From the NCBI RefSeq assembly GCF_921293095.1, contig NC_060251.1:41211644-41275643 (forward strand): DNA of 64,000 bases, in the 5' to 3' direction. Below, in pieces: positions 48,401 through 56,397 of the stretch. The DNA comes from Ischnura elegans (lineage: Eukaryota > Arthropoda > Insecta > Odonata > Coenagrionidae). Both the position numbers and the translations under genes were made by a program. Position 1 is the first letter of the stretch. Every line of letters starts with the position of its first letter. The notes beneath the pieces were generated by a model, which was not told the DNA's origin, did not search any database, and was given only the letters and a program-made list of their open reading frames with translations.

Positions 48401-51400
48401 AAAAAGTGCAAAGTTTGTGCAACACATATTGGCTCACAGAGCCATCAATAATGGCACTGTGAGCCAAAATGCATTTTATTATTGTGAAAAAGTGTACTTC
48501 TCTATGTAGCCATCATTACATAAAAGGGACAGATAGCCAATAATGTACATCGTTCTGTATCAAAATTCAGAAAATTATGTGAGATCTCAGGAAAATCAAA
48601 GATATCCTTTGTGTTTTTGGAAAATTTTATACAAAAGAAAGCTTATTATGTGAAGTTCAGATGCTGTTTAGGATGTGGTTATCATGAAATTATGTATCTC
48701 AAAATATTTAGTTTGTTTTCAGACTCCACTTCCAAAATTTATTAAAATCCATATCTTACCTTAGGTGATAAAATATGCACATTTTTCTCGCTCTTATAGA
48801 ATACTCCTGTCTCTTCTTCAGTTTATATTTAAAAATAACTGGAGTTATGAGTTCATTCAAAGAAATATATTCAATCAAATCTGTGTTCATTAAAGCATCC
48901 AAACACATTGAATCATTTATAATCTGAAATATAAACGGTTTGGATTTAAGATCGTTCTCAATTCTCTTTTTTTTAGAAGAGTGATTATGTTATGTGCATA
49001 GAAATTGGGCTGAGATTAACTTGTGGAAGTTAATTAGTGTCAACGGCTTTCAGGAGCAGCTGCATATTGCGCTTCGTAACGCAAGCTTTTGCAGCCATTA
49101 CAGGTTGTATCATCAGGCGATGAATGGCATGGTTGGATCATTCCAGGCAACCTTCATCGCCTGATGACATGACCTGTAATAATGGCTGCGAAAGTTCATG
49201 TGACACAGCTGCTCCTGAAAGCCGTTGGCATCAATGAATCTCGCTGTGTAAGCCTATGTTTCAAGTTGTGGAAGTTAAACTAGAAAACATGGGCTAAGTA
49301 TGACATTAGATTAGGAATGTGAAAAGACTGGGATAAGAAAGAAGTAAAATATTGAAGGGAAGTAAGCTATTTATCAAAGTCAAGGCTTAAACATCATCGT
49401 GGATGGAGGTACACTTGGGAAATTTTCGCGTGCATGTGGAGTCATCAGATGGATATCATTATGGTAAGGCATTGGTTTAGGCTTATTGTGAAAAAAAATC
49501 ATGTGGCTTCCCTTTGGTGGATGCATATTCAGACCACAACCTTGTTCTAATGAGTTAGGAGGAAGCCGAAGAATCAGGATAATTGAATCCTTGTCCAAGA
49601 CTTATTGTTAGTCTTCAATTACTTTGGCTAATCTTCCTGTTGAATTCAATTTTTATGGAGGGTGGCACTTACATTATATGTATTTAATTCTTCTGTTTGG
49701 CAAAAAGCTTATGTATTACTTATTTTACCTTTTAACTGTATTTTCTTCCTCCCTGACCTAGAATTCTCCCTACCATCATAATCTTCAGCTTCCCCTCCTC
49801 CTGAAGTCCGTGACCTATGCATCCTATTTCTCTTGTACAGTAGTTTTCACCCAAAATATGACTTTATTTTTTAATAGCAGGCCACCTAATGTTGCTTGGG
49901 GAAGATAGTACCCAGAGAAGTGGGAAGCTTGAAGCTTGGAAATTCATGGTCACATAACAGGATTTTTAGGCACGCTGAACAGCAACCAATGGAAGAAACA
50001 ATTTCCATATAAAGTGCAAGGGATCAGCTTCATAGCATTGATGGCTGTGTGCGCCAGTATGTGTATAGTCCAAAAATGTCTCGTGAACGATCATTCATGC
50101 CCCAGCAAAATGGTTAGCACCAAGACTATTAATAGGTTAGTGTAGTATTATTTATGTTTTCCCGTTGAGCGAGTGAAGAGTTGTGCCTACTTGGCATGTC
50201 CAACCACCGAAGTTGTATGATGTGACGTCAAAATCGATAATGAGAAAATGACACGAAGGACGCATCAGATGCGATGGAAAGTAGCACTATGTGGTTCAGG
50301 AGCATGAGATGTACCTACGTGTTAACTTTGGTTACAATAGGGTGGTTTCCTATTATTTTTTTATTGTCTAAATCGAAAGATTATTACTCCTGGAGTATGT
50401 ATTTCACGCTTTTAGATTTTTAAATGACGATATCTATTTTTTGCGATTAAATGAAAAGTGAAAATTTTCAAGCGCACGAAAACGCGACGTGTAAGTAGGA
50501 ATGATGGGAAATCTCTCCGTGCGACGTATTTCTGGTCCCCGCTGCCGCCCTGTGAGGTGACCTTGAGGCGAGGCTTAGCGCTGATACGACGCAGGTTGCT
50601 AGCGGGTAGCTGAGTGCCCTGCTGGCTGGTAGCGCTAGGCTTAAATAAGGATTATTCATACCTTATCAAATGAAGAAAACTTTCCGACCTTAGCCAGTTT
50701 TAATAAGTGATTATTAAGACATGTTTCCCTGAGCTCTGCGCCTCATGCATGCATTGGTAACCTCAGATGATGTATAACTCCTATCTTCTCCTATAGAAAC
50801 TTGGTCCCTGTGACGTCACGTGGAGTGGCATCGCATGGGCGCCAATCTGCCCCTTTTCAAATGAGGATAAAAATGGACCAATGCCATTCGTCTAAACCGG
50901 TATTTCTAAAATCAAATAATTTGTATATTATGAATACACTAATGGTGGGTAACGGATCGCAATCAATGCCTTTCGTTTTCTTTGATGAAGGAAACTACCC
51001 TATTCATTGAGCCGTATGGAAATGCATAGCGCACAGACAAACAGACATCCTCTTTTATATACTGTTTAGATTTCTATCCATTTCACCATTTCCATTCTCT
51101 TTCATGTTCACATCTTGAATGCTTTAAGCTATTTCTCATTATATTTCAGCAGTATCCATGTTTCTGTTCTGGAGAGTGCCCAGCCCCTTTTTAGCCTCTT
51201 ATCTTTACACCTGAATAATGGTTCTCTAATCAATTCTTTCAAATTTGTAAAAGGCTGTCATAAAACCATTCCCTGCAGCTGGTCACTACAGCAGGCATTA
51301 AACTAGGCCAGGGGTCTCCAAACTACGGCCCGCGGGCCAGATCCGGCCCGCCAAGGGCTTCCATCCGGCCCACGCACTCGTTTCAAATAGCGCGCGATTA

Positions 51401-54400
51401 TCGCTCGTTTAACTCTGTGAGACGCCGCTAGTAGCATTGCGGCACTGTACTACACGTCAAAGTTGCCTTCAACTGTTCGTAAATAAGAAATACGCCACCA
51501 GATACTTCAGTAGACGTTGGAATCGAATACTTCAGTCATCGGCAAATTTGCTATCCGGCCCGCGGGGCGATTAGGAACTTGGAATGTCGCCCTTTTGGCC
51601 TAGTAAATTGGAGACCCCTGAACTAGGCCATGGTTGGGAATAATATTGTGAACTTTTTCATTAAATTATTATTAACATACCTTCAGATGCAATTCCAGAA
51701 GTGATTTTGCCTCTGAAGATAGTTTGTCTGAGGCATCCAAGCATTTACTGTAGTATGCATATAAAACTTTCTTTATTGCATTCGATTTTCTGCTTTCAGC
51801 ATTTTTAAACTCATTGGATAACTGTTCAATAATCTTTACTTTTTGGTGAAATATTTCTTTTCCATCATTCCATGCCTTAGCCAATTCTTCGTCACTCACA
51901 ACCTTATTCTAAGAAAATGAAAACTTAAAATGGTCATCCCAAAAATCTTCTCATATGGGATTGCAGGGAGGGATTGTTTTTTTGTATGGAATTTATTATT
52001 AATGATAATTTAATTTTAATGATTAGTTGGTTTATAAGTAAGAAAATTTTCACAGTATTGAGTATTGATACTGTTATCATCATCATCTAGGATGAAAATA
52101 TTATGTGATTTATACTCTAATATAATACTTAGCATATTGAGTCATGAAATAAGATACAAGGTTATAAATTTGTGTACTCATTTGTTTTAGTGCATTGTGG
52201 GTAGGAAGTTCACGGGGAGTAGTGTTTGTCAGTGTTGGTCAATATATTCAACCTATCTCTGGTTAGTTTGCATGTCATGAAAATATATGTACCAAAGTAA
52301 TTAGGGTTTTTTGTCAACTGCAACTGTAGAAGCCTCACTGGTACTATGGTGAATAGTGAAGATTTTGAGGCAAGAGCAAAATCTAGATATTGGTTCTTAT
52401 CAATGAATGAATAAGGCAAGAAAGTGTTCTGCTATATACATATATGTACGATATGTATCCATTTCTATGAAAAAAAATGAAAAATCCCATTTTAATTTTG
52501 AAAAATTCTGCTTTTGTTGATGGTAATAGTTTTTGTGATCTCATAAATTTTAATGTAATCTTTAGGAATTTATTATTCTGTGGTATGTAATGTGTCCAAA
52601 GTATTATGTATACATATTTTATTTCTTAGCTCTGCAAAACAAAGCTTATCTTTCATTAAAGCTTTCTTTCATTGATTTTAAAATTTTCAAATTCGTTTCT
52701 TCTGTAACTTTCACATTGTTTTACTTTTGGTCATTACTATCCTGGATAGCACCTTAGTTTACTTTGCAAATATTGCTTGGTTGAAAACAAGTATGAGTTA
52801 ACTCTGTGCTTGCTGTTGGTTAGCCTGGTTTTGTCAGTATTTTAGGAGCGTGAGTATTTAAAATAATAAGTAATTTAAATAATGAGAATAATATTTAAAA
52901 TAATACATTCAAGCACAGTAGAGTTGGCTTCTCTATATTCTTTGCATTAATGTTGTCTTATTGGTCTCAATTTGAGTGCATGTGACTTAAAAATTGGTGA
53001 AAGTCACAAGGGTAATTGATTTTATATTTTTGATGTGGTATTTGATGGCTTTAGAATGACTGTCATGATATATACAAAATATTTAATTTCTTACTGGCAC
53101 ACCTCCTGTAGAATTTAAAATGTCTTCAAGTTCACAAGAATGCTTTTCTAAGGCGCTGGAGGCTTCCTTTATTAATCCCATAGACTCCTCTGATGAGCTT
53201 GACAGTAACTGGCCTATTTTTTTGTGAAGTAATCTGATATCCCCACTATCCAGGATTTGATATTTGTTTAAAAAAGTGCATAATGCCTTAGAACACCATT
53301 CTTGAGGGCCTGGAATACATAAATTTGGAAAAAATTGGTGCTGTAAAATATATAGGTACCTACTGCAGTTTAAGGTGAGATTTTTTATGAGATATCAGTA
53401 TCTATGAATTTTCATTGTATTATGCAATTTTCTGAGGTCATAGTATAGAATTCCGCTCTCTTTTCATTTTGATTTCCATAGTTATCTCATGAATGAATTT
53501 CTCCGGCATAGGCGATGTCTGTATTCTTCTCTCAAAATTTCACAGCCATCATGGTGCCCTGGCTTTAATGGCAGTCCTTCAGAGCAAAACTGTTCTACTC
53601 CAATCTGTCTTATCAGACCAGATATTTAAAATGAAAGAATTTTCCCATAAATACCATTTGAGTGCTTCATATCCATTTTGTTTGATTTTGAGTAATGGTT
53701 GTTCATTTGTCTGCTCTAACTTTGGTCAAAGATTGAAAACACCATTACCTGGCTAAATCTATTGACTTCACTTTGGTGTGGTGTAATTTTGACTTTGCCT
53801 ATTACTTCAGTGAATAAAATTGACCCATATTGCAAATAAATGGACTAACGTTCAAAGAGATGTTCCTTTGAAAACGACGAAATTCTGCAAGAGCACAAGT
53901 ATGGGTTTACACCAGCAGTGCATGTGTTAACAAAATGTTATGATTTATACTTAGAAAGGTCATATTTGCCCTGACCATCTCGATAAAATTAGTTACTAAT
54001 AGTTCTTTGTTATCTTTAACAATCTAGGCAAATTCTTTTTTTGCATTGATTAATTCCAGAGTTTTATTAATTCTCGATTTTTATAATATTACCTTTAATG
54101 TTTTCGCAACACGACATCTTCTCATTGAGCTAAAACTCTTTGCAAACCCTTGATTCAAGATGTGGAAGATAAAAATTCATATTCAACAGTAACATTTTAA
54201 AATTAAAATATATACATTTTTTCTGCTTCAGTTTTTTTTCAACGTTTGAAACACATTTTGCCAAAGCAAAGTTGCTATTTTTTATGTATGTGATACCGAT
54301 TGATAAAATCAAACTGACGACCAAGTCTCTTAAGTGCTAAATAAAATAATCCCAAAGTTGTATGTAATTTGTTCTACCATTATTTCCTTGATCGTACTCC

Positions 54401-55367
54401 ACCGTGCACAACTTAAATGAACGACGGGTTGCATACACACCATTGAATTCTTGCGGATCGAAATATTCATTTTGTTTCCGTTACAGCTTGTAATTTAATT
54501 AGGTATGCAAATTTAATGTATAATGAATATTAAATTGTTATAGATAAAGATTAAATATACTTTCAAACTATGCAAAAATCTCTTCAAGCCATGAGGATGA
54601 TATGGTAGTAAGTTCTGAAAAGATTGGGTCACAGGATCGTGAAAAAATCAATTATGATTTTAATCCCGGATAAAACCAAAATATCCACTATCTTTTTACA
54701 TTTCATATGTTGATAAAGGATACTTCCTTCTATAGAATTTAATTGTATGTAACTTGAGTATTTGAAGTAGTAATACTGATAGCGTTATCGATAATCACGG
54801 TTCTGTAGTAATGAATTATTTTCAAAATTACTATTTAGTCGTACGTCATAGGAAGTTTTTTTCTCTCCGCATATCTCGTGATCTTTGGCAATGGTGTTCG
54901 AAATTTAAAATGGCTGTTAAATCACGGAAAAAACAAGTTATGAAATGGAACTTTTGACACTGACGATGCGGAAAGTTGGCGTATAATAAAACTATGTTAA
55001 ATTCTGAGAGAATAGAACGCGGCAAAAATGTTTTAAGTGCCGCCTATTAAATGAATCTTCTAGTGCCTATATCCTAGTTAGTATATAAAAGTGTAAAATT
55101 TCGAAGGTTTTAGTTACCTTTTAAATAACTCTGAGTAGCCTTGCACCGTATTTATTGGTATAAAATAATTGGAAAAAGCAGATAAAACAGAGATTGGTTT
55201 CAAACATTGTCCACCATCTCATATCTGCTGCTAATTCAAGCAGCAAGCAGGAAAACATGAGTGACAGATAGTGTAAACTCACCCATATCAGGATCAAGTT
55301 TCTCGACCAGCCTCTTGTCATCTGCAACATCGATGATATTCCTTGGGGGCTCCATTATCATTTCCAT
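21129..55367 (-). CDS. Large coiled-coil protein, about 21 exons, possibly CCDC180-like
   Basis: I joined 21 exons whose splice phases agree throughout, giving about 3,816 coding bases (about 1,271 residues). Start ATG is at 55365-55367, with an in-frame stop upstream and two further in-frame Met codons at positions 3 and 5. Stop TGA is at 21129-21131. The protein is rich in Lys, Glu, Leu, Ile and Gln and is nearly all helical or coiled-coil. There is no signal peptide or membrane span. A charged Ser/Thr/Gly-rich linker (about residues 1130-1210) precedes a short helical C terminus. The length and all-helical layout resemble CCDC180-type proteins (DUF4455/DUF4456, linked to cilia and sperm), but I cannot prove the family. 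Introns range from about 90 bp to 7.2 kb and carry most of the window's mobile DNA. Exon 5 has a weak donor; exon 10 has two possible donors. Confidence 0.8.
21367..21555 (-). CDS. Coiled-coil gene exon 20
   Basis: 63 codons, DETSQPSDESTSTGLG to IKMLQLE: an acidic Ser/Thr/Gly-rich linker, then a helix start. Acceptor CCCTTAG, donor GTAAGT. Confidence 0.8.
22690..23500 (-). mobile_element. Degenerate LINE 3' end
   Basis: Read on the minus strand it encodes LGQLRIEIF...YISRSKRSDKLREIF and ends in the CTTGCGAGGTAGTATGTAGATG signature, which I know from dispersed LINE 3' ends in several insects. It lies in intron 19 of the coiled-coil gene. Boundaries are approximate and it is heavily decayed. 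Confidence 0.6.
24427..24508 (-). CDS. Coiled-coil gene exon 19
   Basis: MPEKTYRTEIPDEKNS to GQITPSE. It opens the low-complexity acidic linker. The acceptor ATCAAG is weak but is the only one that keeps the frame; donor GTAAGG. Confidence 0.68.
24698..24915 (-). CDS. Coiled-coil gene exon 18
   Basis: NTMEKMLNFYRSSISD to ILKIPKLIL plus two bases. Acceptor CTTCCAG, donor GTGAGT. Confidence 0.82.
24916..26536 (-). other. Coiled-coil gene intron 17
   Basis: 1.6 kb of AT-rich sequence without recognised coding or mobile sequence. Confidence 0.6.
26537..26835 (-). CDS. Coiled-coil gene exon 17
   Basis: 299 bp, IYSMITNALVMAKKHG to MGVIERKFK. Acceptor TTTTCTCAG, donor GTAAGC. Long amphipathic helix. 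Confidence 0.85.
27070..27240 (+). mobile_element. Degenerate tRNA-derived SINE
   Basis: Box A-like AGTGGTTGAGATT followed about 40 bp later by box B-like GGTTTGAGTCC, with an unrelated tail. Lies in intron 16. No target-site duplication read, so the call is tentative. Confidence 0.4.
27663..27801 (-). CDS. Coiled-coil gene exon 16
   Basis: EFYSHKQEKILANYSD to EKFSQE plus one base. Acceptor TTTCTCCAG, donor GTATAA. Its phases fit exons 15 and 17 exactly. Confidence 0.78.
28231..28337 (-). CDS. Coiled-coil gene exon 15
   Basis: ENYSEQDLGYGNSPVF to SIKSLAH. The acceptor is CAATCAG and the donor GTAAGT. A less helical stretch with Gly and Pro. Confidence 0.75.
28438..28685. mobile_element. hAT-type MITE
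   Basis: Ends CATGGGCGTATCCAG and CTGGGTACGCCCTTG are inverted repeats with two differences. Flanks TATACAGC (28430-28437) and TATGCAGC (28686-28693) match at 7 of 8 bases. 248 bp, in intron 14, beside a LINE fragment. Confidence 0.85.
28694..29090 (-). mobile_element. 3' fragment of a related LINE
   Basis: Minus-strand reading with LPIPCVYMLSAI, HNHHTRN and YNKLPRNIKR matches the ORF2 C terminus of the LINE at 32.0-36.4 kb, at clearly reduced identity. It is a 5'-truncated older copy of a sister family in intron 14, next to a hAT MITE. Confidence 0.8.
29282..29592 (-). CDS. Coiled-coil gene exon 14
   Basis: 311 bp, LQTVDECLALVSETRK to RTHDAEIS plus one base. Acceptor TTTACAG, donor GTAATG. 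The longest exon of the gene. Confidence 0.85.
30330..31483. mobile_element. pogo/Tigger-like non-autonomous element
   Basis: Left end CAGACTCCCGATTATCCGGC and right end complement CAGTACACTCCCAATTAGCC are pogo-type tips; TA follows the right end. About 1.15 kb. The interior (30.7-31.3 kb) is GC-richer and I do not recognise a transposase in it. Confidence 0.6.
31639..31885. mobile_element. hAT-type MITE, left tip missing
   Basis: Same family as 39609-39869 (shared CATGGGGCTTGAGGGGGCC-like start, GTTATGGGTGTGAGGAAAAA inside, and GCAAGTCGGCGTCCCTG end). Exact 8-bp flanks GTTCAGGA at 31631-31638 and 31886-31893. About 12 bp of the left terminus are deleted. Confidence 0.82.
32049..32152 (+). 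repeat. 52-bp tandem duplication in LINE 5' UTR
   Basis: Two identical, adjacent 52-bp units (32049-32100 and 32101-32152), each starting CCATTAATCAGCACTAGGCC. They sit near the 5' end of the LINE, where such elements carry internal promoters. Confidence 0.95.
32415..33422 (+). CDS. LINE ORF1, PHD-finger protein
   Basis: About 335 residues from the Met at 32415 (MADSELACALCSEVIG), chosen for its good context just before the domain; the frame is open further upstream. The N terminus is a PHD-type zinc finger: ACALC, then SCEYGC, then FHLGC, then YRCKKC, i.e. Cys4-His-Cys3. A coiled-coil segment (LIESQKNEIVSLKNEL) and a basic region (KSRRRRK) follow. In Jockey/CR1-like elements ORF1 binds element RNA and other proteins. 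It overlaps the start of ORF2. Confidence 0.85.
   Translation: MADSELACALCSEVIGENQTFLSCEYGCNDIFHLGCVGVSKSLANSVINSENFLYRCKKCVTSPPCDSPPCDSLSQIHKRQEDMFKLILKLQFNVSCCVELIESQKNEIVSLKNELRSKVDSSNSSTYANKVVCAQELSTVKPVPAVHPPANPVQKSSSMIRVDYSKNPQQTTKLRNVTKHVTFVPKTVSIDSNASKDVNLVKIDPTRETPDNGDSYTVVKSRRRRKTPLAVGTKPPSVCTLSAVPRKTHLHVWRFLPETTIENVSDFVVKVVPGSSSKDLDIEQLKVRDNKYASFRVSVSPDIGNVLIDNDVWPEGVVVDRYFFRNATKNPLPG
33419..36276 (+). pseudogene. LINE ORF2: AP endonuclease and reverse transcriptase, one frameshift
   Basis: Begins LKVLHLNIQCIRNKL...VICLSEHWLN in one frame, then continues in another from about 33.69-33.72 kb with FIVVSLYRSPS, TGDFNCNLL, and SDHLPLIA: together the APE-type endonuclease that nicks target DNA. 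The reverse transcriptase follows, with VPQGSTLGPLLFLLYVNDL, and YADD at 35449-35460. The C terminus has the LPIPCVYILS...HNTRSQ...NKLPKEIK pattern common in arthropod elements. The rest of the frame is open to TAA at 36274-36276, about 950 codons in all. This copy is inactive unless the shift is a sequencing error. Confidence 0.88.
36409..36438 (+). repeat. (ATT)n tail of the LINE
   Basis: A run of TTA/ATT trinucleotides directly after AATAAAG and before the target-site duplication. It acts as the 3' simple-repeat tail in place of poly(A). Confidence 0.85.
36819..36995 (-). CDS. Coiled-coil gene exon 13
   Basis: FFSEGGDYSAAEVSSY to ASSMIDN plus two bases. Acceptor CTTTTAG, donor GTAAGA. The following 7.2-kb intron houses the full-length LINE. 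Confidence 0.8.
37244..37368 (-). CDS. Coiled-coil gene exon 12
   Basis: LQNLEKSSSDKLETS to IKRLKFI plus two bases. Acceptor AATCCAG, donor GTATGT. Confidence 0.8.
37562..37720 (-). CDS. Coiled-coil gene exon 11
   Basis: 53 codons, MMANSKKEINTKQEG to ISAFHRK, phase 0 at both ends. Donor GTAAGT; the acceptor ACACACAG has a modest pyrimidine tract. Confidence 0.75.
37986..38808. mobile_element. Possible solo LTR
   Basis: An 823-bp GC-richer block in intron 10 that begins TGTAACCGTACGGG and ends CCGCGGGGTTACA, the TG...CA form of an LTR. The flanks ATAT and ATAC are a weak 4-bp duplication. A poly(A)-like signal reads on the minus strand. No internal element sequence is present, so family and age cannot be given. 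Confidence 0.4.
39074..39303. repeat. 230-bp inverted repeat
   Basis: Left arm CATTTTATTTCATTCTCAGG ... AATTAAGGTTG ... GTCTGAAACAATC; the right arm is its complement at about 80% identity with small gaps. Intron 10. No target-site duplication seen. Confidence 0.7.
39609..39869. mobile_element. hAT-type MITE
   Basis: Starts CAGTGGCGCCGACTCC and ends GTCAGCATCCCTG. Flanks CTTGTTGT (39601-39608) and CTTGTGGT (39870-39877) match at 7 of 8 bases. 261 bp, intron 10. Confidence 0.85.
40265..40484 (-). CDS. Coiled-coil gene exon 10 (two possible ends)
   Basis: LWTLMAQLKQSIEEEY to EQLSSNQK. The acceptor is TTTTTTCAG. Donor AAG|GTAGTT is preferred; CCA|GTGAAA at 40238 would add nine codons in the same phase. 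Confidence 0.7.
41029..41280 (-). CDS. Coiled-coil gene exon 9
   Basis: 252 bp, AAENFKVQGDIISNY to KLLQDLTQ plus two bases. It includes a less helical, conserved-looking patch YYETPPEAFTHFGIEGEKI. Acceptor TTAATAG, donor GTAAGT. Confidence 0.8.
41990..43200 (-). mobile_element. Penelope-like element fossil (reverse transcriptase part)
   Basis: The minus strand encodes RLPKIHK, then PLRPIVSAINSPTYNTAKYL, a signature of Penelope-like reverse transcriptase, and upstream GNTTVFMISVDY. It lies in intron 8 of the coiled-coil gene in the same orientation. It is incomplete and clearly broken, with ends not determined; an old copy. Confidence 0.75.
43595..43850. mobile_element. hAT-type MITE with exact duplication
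   Basis: Ends CAGTGGAGTAGC and GCTACACCACTG are inverted repeats with one mismatch. Exact 8-bp flanks TCTGTTTG at 43587-43594 and 43851-43858. 256 bp, intron 8. Confidence 0.9.
44019..44134 (-). CDS. Coiled-coil gene exon 8
   Basis: KMEIKLSVLIDTLRQE to LLDSIKK plus two bases. Strong acceptor (T-run then ACAG) and donor GTAAGT. Confidence 0.8.
44135..46421 (-). other. Coiled-coil gene intron 7
   Basis: 2.3 kb with no supported element. ORFs at 44.8-45.2 kb on both strands have no splice-compatible frame or recognisable motif. Confidence 0.55.
46422..46595 (-). CDS. Coiled-coil gene exon 7
   Basis: 58 codons, ALCRALMSKMEKQ to IKASFNEIQ, phase 0 at both ends. Acceptor TTTTGCAG, donor GTAGCT. 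Confidence 0.8.
46703..46905 (-). CDS. Coiled-coil gene exon 6
   Basis: 203 bp, QMILQLISLQENIS to LRRMSNFK. The acceptor is GTTTCAG and the donor GTATCA. Separated from exon 7 by only 107 bp. Confidence 0.8.
47222..47455. repeat. Fold-back element with Penelope-like motif
   Basis: Inverted arms of about 85 bp at roughly 90% identity (GGGATTGTCACTGG, CAGGAACTGCATTACTGC, CATCGTCCTCAGGGC). Flanked by AAGGTGTGT at 47213-47221 and 47456-47464, a likely 9-bp duplication. The right arm carries CTGAGGA...GAAACGTC (47371-47404), reminiscent of Penelope-like terminal repeats with hammerhead cores. Lies in intron 5 of the coiled-coil gene. Confidence 0.75.
47829..48037 (-). CDS. Coiled-coil gene exon 5 (donor uncertain)
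   Basis: Encodes RISLWKYKYLEANAY onward with a clear acceptor (CATTACAG). The phase-1 exit required by exon 6 is met only by weak donors: GTTGCA (end 47829) or GTTGAG (end 47802). The frame closes soon after the second. Confidence 0.65.
48379..48494. repeat. Compound palindromic MITE-like block
   Basis: Outer CACTTTTTCACAAT and ATTGTGAAAAAGTG form inverted repeats. Inside are two further hairpins: CACTTTTTCACAA/TTGTGAAAAAGTG at the left and TTGGCTCACAG/CTGTGAGCCAA in the middle. Intron 4. Confidence 0.75.
48760..48923 (-). CDS. Coiled-coil gene exon 4
   Basis: Encodes IINDSMCLDALMNTD to MCIFYHL plus two bases. Acceptor TTTCAG, donor GTAAGA. Confidence 0.8.
49034..49265. repeat. Fold-back element with 13-bp duplication
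   Basis: Inverted arms containing CAACGGCTTTCAGGAGCAGC, GCAGCCATTACAGG and CATCAGGCGATGAA. Flanked exactly by TTGTGGAAGTTAA at 49021-49033 and 49266-49278. 232 bp, close in size and structure to 47222-47455 but different in sequence. Intron 3. Confidence 0.8.
50340..51000. mobile_element. TA-flanked MITE, copy 2
   Basis: 661 bp with ends GGGTGGTTTCC and GGAAACTACCC, flanked by TA. Same family and orientation as 5280-5896. It has an extra stretch of about 45 bp in the middle. Lies in intron 3 of the coiled-coil gene. Confidence 0.85.
51309..51620. mobile_element. hAT-type MITE with exact duplication
   Basis: Perfect 13-bp terminal repeats CAGGGGTCTCCAA and exact 8-bp flanks AACTAGGC at 51301-51308 and 51621-51628. 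Internal CGGCCCGCGGGCC and TCCGGCCCG motifs make it GC-rich. 312 bp, only 60 bp from exon 3 of the coiled-coil gene. Confidence 0.95.
51681..51908 (-). CDS. Coiled-coil gene exon 3
   Basis: 76 codons, NKVVSDEELAKAWNDG to LLELHLK, strongly helical. Acceptor TTTTCTTAG, donor GTATGT. A young hAT MITE begins 60 bp into the following intron. Confidence 0.85.
51909..55282 (-). other. Coiled-coil gene introns 1 and 2 around exon 2
   Basis: Apart from exon 2 (53095-53309) these 3.4 kb are AT-rich and contain nothing I can identify. Confidence 0.6.
53095..53309 (-). CDS. Coiled-coil gene exon 2
   Basis: 215 bp, starts PQEWCSKALCTF and ends LNSTGGVP. The acceptor is ATTCCAG and the donor GTAAGA. Enters in phase 1 and leaves in phase 0. 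Confidence 0.8.
55283..55367 (-). CDS. Coiled-coil gene exon 1
   Basis: Encodes MEMIMEPPRNIIDVADD to EKLDPDM plus one base; donor GTGAGT. In-frame TAA lies 13 codons upstream of the first Met, which supports this start. Confidence 0.75.
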
Positions 55368-56397
55368 TTCGAAATGCGCCTTTGAAAGTGCTAGTTGAGG
55401 CCTTTAGCCAGAAATAAATACTCATTTAATACTGCTTTATTCAAAGGAGCTTCAGGAAATCTGCAGAGGTTTTCAATGTCTCCGGTAGCTTGGCTTGTGG
55501 CAGCAGTTATTAAAAATTTGTGTCGTTTCAGGCTAAAAATCCTCAGTTATCAATTTAGTGAGTAACTTCAAGTCTTCTTCTTAAGTTAGTTCGACGTTTG
55601 ATCTTCGATGGGGCATTGAAAAAGAGGAGTAAATGTAAAATATTTTGGCTATATTTTACCTTTGAGTTTCACTGCAATTGATAATTGAACGCTGAATATG
55701 ACTTCAGCTCTCAGAATCGTTAGTTAGCAAACATGCACTAATTGATATTGATGGTCTCGCAGGTGGTGTATTTTGGTCTGTTTTTTTCACGCTGTATTGA
55801 CTGGTAACGATGGTTACCTGACGTGGAGTACCTTCACATGAGTGAAGATCGGCTTGCATTCGTGGTTATGGTGAAGACCAGCGACTACTGCTGCTCTCAG
55901 CTTTCAGTAGCCGCAGAAGATTTCCCTTTAGGAAACGTCATCAATCGACTGATGTCATCGGTTACTGCACCGTACTGCCATTTGATTTCGGAACGCTTTG
56001 GCGGTACTGCCAGTGAATTTCGGAACGCATCCAATATTGTACTGTTATTGACGCCAGATATAGTATAGTTGTTAATACGTATGAAGTCTCCGTTAGCGTA
56101 ATTAGAAGCTTTAGAAGATGAGCAATAATTTGATTTGTTGTCATTCTCACATGTACACGCGATTGTCGTTTTCCAATTCCTTACCACTATCTGCTTGCCC
56201 TTCAGAAATTGTAGGATCCAATTTTGTTGCTATGGAGTGAAATGGCAGAGGAAAAGCAGTAAAGGAGCTGTTGGGGCTCCCTCATTTATGCGAGTTATTT
56301 TTGTATTCGTTCCGTGTCCATGGAGGTAATTCGATTAATATATAATGTAAGTTGATTGCATATAAATCGGGAAAAAAAGGAAGAAAGTAATTACTCT

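Noticed and set aside
49150-49200. CTGATGA...GCGAAAG in the second fold-back element as a hammerhead ribozyme
   Set aside because: The sequence between the two core pieces does not form a convincing helix II.
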